A stretch of 37,034 bases of DNA from Gemmatimonadota bacterium (lineage in GTDB: Bacteria > JAAXHH01). The notes under the pieces were generated by a model. That model searched no databases. It saw nothing but the letters and a program-made list of their open reading frames with translations, and was not told the origin of the DNA. Both the position numbers and the translations under genes were made by a program. The stretch is from assembly GCA_026702745.1 (NCBI GenBank), contig JAPPBT010000073.1, positions 1 to 37,034 on the forward strand, written 5' to 3'. Below are positions 33,081-37,034 of the stretch, in pieces (within the stretch, counting starts at the first letter, position 1; each line of letters starts with the position of its first letter).

Positions 33081-34538
33081 ATGCTGGATTGCCTGACGGA
33101 TCGTGGAAACCTGCCCGCTGACGCGGCGGCCTTCGAGCACGCCCTGGCCTGCGCGTCGGACAGTCCGTTCGGCCCGTTGGGGACGCGCTTCGCGGCAGGG
33201 AAACCGATCTACGTCGTCCGGGCGCCCGCGCGGCTGGACTGCATGGGCGGCATCGCGGACTACAGTGGTTCGCTGGTCTGCGAGATGACCCTCGACCGAG
33301 CCGTGGTGATGGGCATTCAGTCCCGGGACGACCGGAAGGTGGTCGTGCACAGCGCCGGCGTGGACGAACTGGGCCTTTCTCCGGACGTTACACTGGCGCT
33401 CGACGACCTGGCGCCGGGTCCGGGCATCGTGGATTATGATACGGTAAAACAGCTTTTCTCCAGCACACCGGAATCCGCCTGGGCGGCCTACGTTGCAGGG
33501 GCTTTCACCGTGCTACAGGGCGAAGGGCATATGGATCGATTCCCCCACGGCGCCACGATCGTGCTGGGGAGTAACATACCGCTCCGGGTAGGCGCGTCCT
33601 CGTCGGCCGCGCTGGAAATCGCAACCATGCATGGCCTGAACCTGCTCTACGGGATCAACCTGGACGGGATGACGCTGGCCGTCCTTTCCCAGAAGGTGGA
33701 GAACCACGTGGTCGGCGCGGCCTGCGGCATCATGGACCAGGTCACCTGCGCGATGGGAACCCGCGGCCGCCTGCTATCCCTGCTCTGCCAGCCCCACACC
33801 ATGAAGGAACAGATTCCGATTCCAGACGGGTTGCAGTTTATCGGCATCAACTCCGGCATCCGCCGCGAAATCAAGGGCGCACGGTATACGAACAGCAGAA
33901 TCGGCGCGTTCATGGGCCTGGCGATCCTGCGGGATCAGCTGCGGTCCGGCAACGGAGTCGCCGCCCATCTCCGCCCTGGATACCTGTGCAACCTGTCCAC
34001 GTCCGAATATGTGCGTTCCTGCCGGTCCCTGCTGCCATCGACTATCTCGGGCCGGGCATTCATGCGGCGTTACGGAACCACGCCCGATCCCGTGACGGCC
34101 GTCGACCCGGAGGTGGTGTACAAGGTGCGCAGCCGCGTGGAACATCCAGTTTACGAACACCGCAGGGTGACCGACTTCACCGAGTACATCCGGCTGTCAG
34201 GGTCTTCTGAAAAACCGGCGCTCCTCGAGCGGGCGGGCAGGCTGATGTACGCCTCGGACTGGAGCTACACGCACCGTTGCGGGCTCGGGTCCACCGAAAC
34301 GGCCTGGATCGTTCGGGAAATAAGGAAACTGGGGATGAAATCCGGATTCTACGGCGCCAAAATCACGGGAGGCGGAGCAGGCGGGACAGTCGCCGTCGCG
34401 GGAAACGACCGCATGTTCGACCACCTCGGTCCTCTGCTGGAACGTTACGGCGAAGCGACGGGGATCGAGGCCGAAGTTTTAACCGGAACTTCGCCTGGCG
34501 CCCTCGAGTTCGGGCACCGCATTTATCGCAGAACCTGA
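33081..34538 (+). CDS. GHMP kinase resembling L-arabinokinase
   Basis: 485 residues. GHMP motif 1 reads RAPARLDCMGGIADYSGS (47-64). Motif 2 is IPLRVGASSSAALEIA, and motif 3 is GAKITGGGAGGTVAV near the C-terminus. The GGIADYSGS form, VENHVVGAACGIMDQV, LLSLLCQPH, INSGIRREIKGARY and RIGAFMG closely recall the kinase half of plant L-arabinokinase (ARA1) rather than ordinary galactokinase with GEHTDYNGG. From memory of that family, the predicted reaction is sugar plus ATP to sugar-1-phosphate; L-arabinose or a related sugar is inferred. The ATG at 33081 has only a weak ribosome site (GCGGGA). The next gene encodes a GalU-like nucleotidyltransferase. Confidence 0.85.
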   Translation: MLDCLTDRGNLPADAAAFEHALACASDSPFGPLGTRFAAGKPIYVVRAPARLDCMGGIADYSGSLVCEMTLDRAVVMGIQSRDDRKVVVHSAGVDELGLSPDVTLALDDLAPGPGIVDYDTVKQLFSSTPESAWAAYVAGAFTVLQGEGHMDRFPHGATIVLGSNIPLRVGASSSAALEIATMHGLNLLYGINLDGMTLAVLSQKVENHVVGAACGIMDQVTCAMGTRGRLLSLLCQPHTMKEQIPIPDGLQFIGINSGIRREIKGARYTNSRIGAFMGLAILRDQLRSGNGVAAHLRPGYLCNLSTSEYVRSCRSLLPSTISGRAFMRRYGTTPDPVTAVDPEVVYKVRSRVEHPVYEHRRVTDFTEYIRLSGSSEKPALLERAGRLMYASDWSYTHRCGLGSTETAWIVREIRKLGMKSGFYGAKITGGGAGGTVAVAGNDRMFDHLGPLLERYGEATGIEAEVLTGTSPGALEFGHRIYRRT

Positions 34539-34572
34539 GCTTTCAAGGCGGATTCGAAGGAGTCATACCGGG

Positions 34573-35508
34573 TTGAAACGAATACGAAAGGCGGTCATCC
34601 CCCTGGCGGGACACGGGTTGCGCATGTTGCCGGCGACCCGCGCCGTGCGCAAGGCACTCTTCCCCATCGTGGACGCCCGGGGACGGGTATGCCCCGTGCT
34701 TCAACTGATCGTGGAGGAAGCGGTCAACGCGGGCATCGAAGAAATCGGCCTGGTGATCGCGCCGGAAGACGAGGCCATGATCCGCGCCTACTTCTCGCGG
34801 CTGCCCGGTCCGTTGAAGTCCGCGGTCGGGCATCGTGAGGACCTGCTCGCCGCGGCCGAATTCCCCGGTGAGTTTTCGGATAAGGTGACATTGATCTTGC
34901 AGGATCGTCCACTGGGATTCGGCGATGCGGTTCTCCGCGCGAAGACCTGGGTCGGCGGCGACCCGGTCCTGGTCATGCTCGGCGACCACCTGTACCTCAG
35001 CGGGGAGGACCGGTGCTGCGCGCGTCAGTTGCTGGACGCCTTCACGGAACTGCAGGCGCCGGTTTCGGGCGTGATCCGAAAATCCGTCGACGGCATACAC
35101 CGCTTCGGGACGGTTTCGGGCCGTCCCGTGCCCCGGTGGAACGGTCTCTACGAACTGGACACCGTGGTGGAAAAGCCCGATCCGGGCCTGGCGCGGGAAC
35201 GGCTGCGCGTGGTGGGCGTTCCGGCCGACACCTACCTCTGCTGGTTCGGCCTGCACGCCATGACGTCCGGTATCTTCGATTGCCTGGCGCGGATGGAAAG
35301 AGACAGCATCACGGAAGGCGGCGAACTGCAGCTGACCGGGGCACAGGCCATGCTGTCGGCTCAACGGGCGTACTTCGCCCTCGAAATCAACGGCGAACAC
35401 TTCGACACGGGTTCGCCGGAAGGGTATGTGGAGGCCGTGGCGGCCTTCGCCGGCCAAACCGGCATAACCAACACCGGCATAACCAACACCGGCATAACCA
35501 ACAACTGA
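34573..35508 (+). CDS. GalU-like sugar-1-phosphate nucleotidyltransferase
   Basis: 311 residues. The N-terminal nucleotide-binding segment AVIPLAGHGLRMLPATRAVRKALFP resembles GalU (UTP-glucose-1-phosphate uridylyltransferase), followed by QLIVEEAVNAGIEEIGLVI, LVMLGDHLYL, VVEKPDPG and LEINGEHFDTGSPEGYVEA. The glycine-rich loop is variant (GHGLR in place of GLGTR), so substrate choice may differ. It follows the GHMP kinase by 34 bp and probably uses its sugar-1-phosphate product (inference). The start is TTG at 34573 with AAGGAG 10 nt upstream. The last residues (ITNTGITNTGITNN) come from a 15-bp triplication at the stop. Confidence 0.85.
   Translation: MKRIRKAVIPLAGHGLRMLPATRAVRKALFPIVDARGRVCPVLQLIVEEAVNAGIEEIGLVIAPEDEAMIRAYFSRLPGPLKSAVGHREDLLAAAEFPGEFSDKVTLILQDRPLGFGDAVLRAKTWVGGDPVLVMLGDHLYLSGEDRCCARQLLDAFTELQAPVSGVIRKSVDGIHRFGTVSGRPVPRWNGLYELDTVVEKPDPGLARERLRVVGVPADTYLCWFGLHAMTSGIFDCLARMERDSITEGGELQLTGAQAMLSAQRAYFALEINGEHFDTGSPEGYVEAVAAFAGQTGITNTGITNTGITNN
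35458..35502 (+). repeat. 15-bp coding triplication at the end of the nucleotidyltransferase gene
   Basis: ACCGGCATAACCAAC occurs three times without mismatch (35458-35472, 35473-35487, 35488-35502), encoding repeats of TGITN, and ends two codons before the TGA. Perfect identity suggests a recent expansion. Confidence 0.95.
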
Positions 35509-35524
35509 AAGGGAAACCGATACC

Positions 35525-36241
35525 ATGTCAGAACAGCAAGCACCATCGCGGGAAACCCTCGAATCCCTGCTCATTCCGAGTACGGCCACGCTGACCTCCG
35601 TACTCACGGAATACGGCCTGTACAACACGTTCATGCAGGACGTCGCGCCCCTGGCCCCCGACATGCGCATAGCCGGCCCCGCCTTTACCCTACGGTACAT
35701 ACCCGGCCGGGAAGACATCACGCACGTGCCCGTGGACAACCATACGGACATACAGCGGATCGGTATCGAAAGCATCGGGCGGGGCGAGGTGCTCGTGATC
35801 GACGCGCGGGGCGACATCCGGGCCGGCGTCATGGGCGACATCCTCGCCACGCGGATTCTGCAGCGCGGCGCCGCGGGAGTGGTGAGCGACGGCGCGTTCC
35901 GGGATACCCCGGCCATCGTCGAATCCGGGCTCGCCGCGTATGCGAAGGCCATGAACGCCCACAACAGCAAGAGCGTGCACTACCCGAGCGATATACAGCG
36001 TCCCATCGCCTGCGGCGGCGTAGCCGTGTTCCCCGGGGACATTATCGTGGGCGATGCGGAGGGCGTCGTGGTGATCCCGAGACATCTTGCCGAAGAAGTG
36101 GCGGTAAAGGCCGTGGCGCAGGAGGACCGCGAAGTCTTCATCCTGCAGAAGATCCAGCAGGGCGCCAGCATCATCGGCGTATACCCGCCCGATGAAAAAA
36201 CCCTGGCCGAATATGAGGCGTGGAAGGCGAAAAAGGGCTGA
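35525..36241 (+). CDS. RraA-like / HMG-aldolase family protein
   Basis: 238 residues. The core GDILATRILQRGAAGVVSDGAFRD contains the Arg126-Asp127 pair that in HMG/CHA aldolases binds substrate and divalent metal. The N-terminal half (TLTSVLTEYG, IAGPAFTLRY) also matches. Relatives are 4-hydroxy-4-methyl-2-oxoglutarate aldolases, oxaloacetate decarboxylases and the RNase E inhibitor RraA; presence of the Arg-Asp pair favours an enzyme. An aldolase role in sugar-acid metabolism is possible. AAGGGA precedes the ATG by about 10 nt. The gap to the nucleotidyltransferase gene is 16 bp, so the two are co-transcribed. It converges on the HEAT gene with a 4-bp gap. Confidence 0.87.
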   Translation: MSEQQAPSRETLESLLIPSTATLTSVLTEYGLYNTFMQDVAPLAPDMRIAGPAFTLRYIPGREDITHVPVDNHTDIQRIGIESIGRGEVLVIDARGDIRAGVMGDILATRILQRGAAGVVSDGAFRDTPAIVESGLAAYAKAMNAHNSKSVHYPSDIQRPIACGGVAVFPGDIIVGDAEGVVVIPRHLAEEVAVKAVAQEDREVFILQKIQQGASIIGVYPPDEKTLAEYEAWKAKKG

Positions 36242-36245
36242 CCCT

Positions 36246-37034
36246 TCATTCGGTGGCCAGGTCCGCCATGCGCTGAAAGACCACCACCGCCAGCAGTCTC
36301 TCCTCGGTGTGCAGGGTTCTGTTCCGGCCTTCCGTTTCCAGGTCCGCCAGGACCCTGTACGCCAGTTCGATGTCGTTCGGCCCAGCCGCGGGTCCTTCCG
36401 CCGGTTCCTCATGATCGGCTGCAAAGCCCGGGCGGTCCGGGCCGGCAGCGCGGTCCGAGTGGCCCGGGCGGTCCGGGCGAGTCGAGCCATCCTCCTGATC
36501 GGGACGCGCTTCCGCAACGACGTCCCGGGCAACCTCCACGAGCCGCTGCAGCATCTCACCGGTCTGTTGACGCTCGAACGCGCTCATGGCGCGGTCGACG
36601 GCGGCTGTGAAACGGTCCCTCGCTTCTCTTTCGACACGCGACCAGCCGCCCAGTTGCCGGCGGACGGACCGGAAAATCCGCACCGTCGCCCGGTCCTGGT
36701 CCATTTCGCCGGACTGGAGTAACCGGTACAGCAGATCCGGTGCGCCGAGGAGATGCCCCGCCGACATGACCAGCACACCTCGCTCGAGGCTGGTTTCGCT
36801 GGTCCGTATGAGGTCCTGAAGCCGTCCCAGGATGCCGGTATTGCCCATCCTGGCCAGCGTCTCAAGGGTGGACTGGACGATCGCGGGGTCCTGCTCATGC
36901 TCGAGCAGGGCTTCCAGCGCGGTTTCCGCGCGCCGGTCCCCGATTCGATCCAGGGCGAGCACGGCACTTCTTCGGATGCCAGGTCGATCGTCGTGCAGCA
37001 GAGTCACCAGGATATTGAGACTGAGCGACGACGG
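36246..37034 (-). CDS. HEAT-repeat protein (partial, 5' end outside window)
   Basis: The frame is open from the right edge to the TGA at 36246-36248, about 262 codons. HEAT-like helical pairs appear early (LLHDDRPGIRRSAVLALDRIGD, ALLEHEQDPAIVQSTLETLARMGN). The rest is helix-rich with a low-complexity linker (PDRPGHSDRAAGPDRPG). The C-terminus ends with a short helix pair (EERLLAVVVFQRMADLATE). HEAT proteins are scaffolds; no function is assigned. GTG at 37007 could start a shorter form, but the reading continues upstream in the same frame with HEAT-like residues, so the gene very likely extends out of the window. Confidence 0.75.
   Translation of the reverse strand, partial: PSSLSLNILVTLLHDDRPGIRRSAVLALDRIGDRRAETALEALLEHEQDPAIVQSTLETLARMGNTGILGRLQDLIRTSETSLERGVLVMSAGHLLGAPDLLYRLLQSGEMDQDRATVRIFRSVRRQLGGWSRVEREARDRFTAAVDRAMSAFERQQTGEMLQRLVEVARDVVAEARPDQEDGSTRPDRPGHSDRAAGPDRPGFAADHEEPAEGPAAGPNDIELAYRVLADLETEGRNRTLHTEERLLAVVVFQRMADLATE
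36431..36484. repeat. Degenerate 9-bp repeat in the HEAT gene linker
   Basis: Units related to CGGTCCGGG recur at 9-bp spacing (CGGTCCGGG, CCGGCAGCG, CGGTCCGAG, TGGCCCGGG, CGGTCCGGG), encoding DRPG/HSDRA-like residues on the minus strand. It is more GC-rich than the units at 19852 and 25771 but has the same period. Confidence 0.6.

Noticed and set aside
34543-35970. 475-codon open frame antisense to the nucleotidyltransferase and RraA-like genes
   Set aside because: The repeat-derived VGYAGVGYAG segment is an antisense reading of the 15-bp triplication; no domain is seen.
1-37034. tRNA, rRNA, CRISPR arrays, insertion sequences, phage genes and sigma-54 promoters
   Set aside because: I looked for these patterns and saw none convincing; a covariance-model or IS search would be needed to exclude small RNA genes.

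Overview
This window is GC-rich, densely coding DNA from a diderm (Gram-negative-type) bacterium. It carries kdsA, kdsB, lptB, an lptC-like and an OstA/LptA-like gene and a lipid A-type acyltransferase, so the organism should make Kdo-containing lipopolysaccharide. The rpoN neighbourhood combines lptB, rpoN and hpf with hprK, ptsH and ptsI. Phytanoyl-CoA dioxygenase-type oxygenases, Tat-exported oxidoreductase parts and a TRAP binding protein suggest an uncultured FCB-group or related lineage (for example Latescibacterota or Gemmatimonadota). That placement is inference; no rRNA or tRNA gene was seen.

Layout. 1-979 (-): transmembrane part of an ABC exporter, cut by the window edge. 1133-4817 (-): a three-gene operon of a Tat-signal gluconate 2-dehydrogenase subunit 3, a GMC flavoprotein and a HisC-like aminotransferase that also has a Tat signal. 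5016-12758 (+): a compact run with an S66 LD-carboxypeptidase, a 2-hydroxyacid dehydrogenase, a Ppx/GppA-HD phosphatase, a PhyH dioxygenase, an IlvD/Edd dehydratase, an isochorismatase-like hydrolase and a PfkB kinase. The dehydrogenase, dehydratase and kinase suggest sugar-acid catabolism. 12778-13875 (-): gcvT. 14045-18061 (+): a secreted lamin-tail-domain protein, a prs-like gene and an orphan Tat lipoprotein of the TRAP DctP/TakP type. 18081-19768 (-): a beta-propeller protein and a second PhyH dioxygenase.

19928-32820 (-) is a long envelope and regulation cluster. In transcription order it reads pcrA, gatC, kdsB, kdsA, acyltransferase, lptC-like, OstA-like, lptB, rpoN, hpf, hprK, ptsH, ptsI. 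It joins Kdo synthesis and LPS transport to sigma-54 and to a phosphotransferase chain (EI, HPr, HPr kinase); no sugar permease is present, so the PTS part is probably regulatory. 33081-36241 (+): an L-arabinokinase-type GHMP kinase, a GalU-like nucleotidyltransferase and an RraA-like protein; the first two would form a sugar to sugar-1-phosphate to NDP-sugar salvage pair. 36246-37034 (-): a HEAT-repeat protein cut by the right edge.

Two patterns cross gene boundaries. Short tandem duplications (9, 15, 17 and 44 bp) repeatedly sit on or next to stop codons, and one 9-bp unit recurs at two distant loci in opposite orientation. Several good sigma-70-type promoters can be read, and two lie so close to the start codon that leaderless transcripts are likely.
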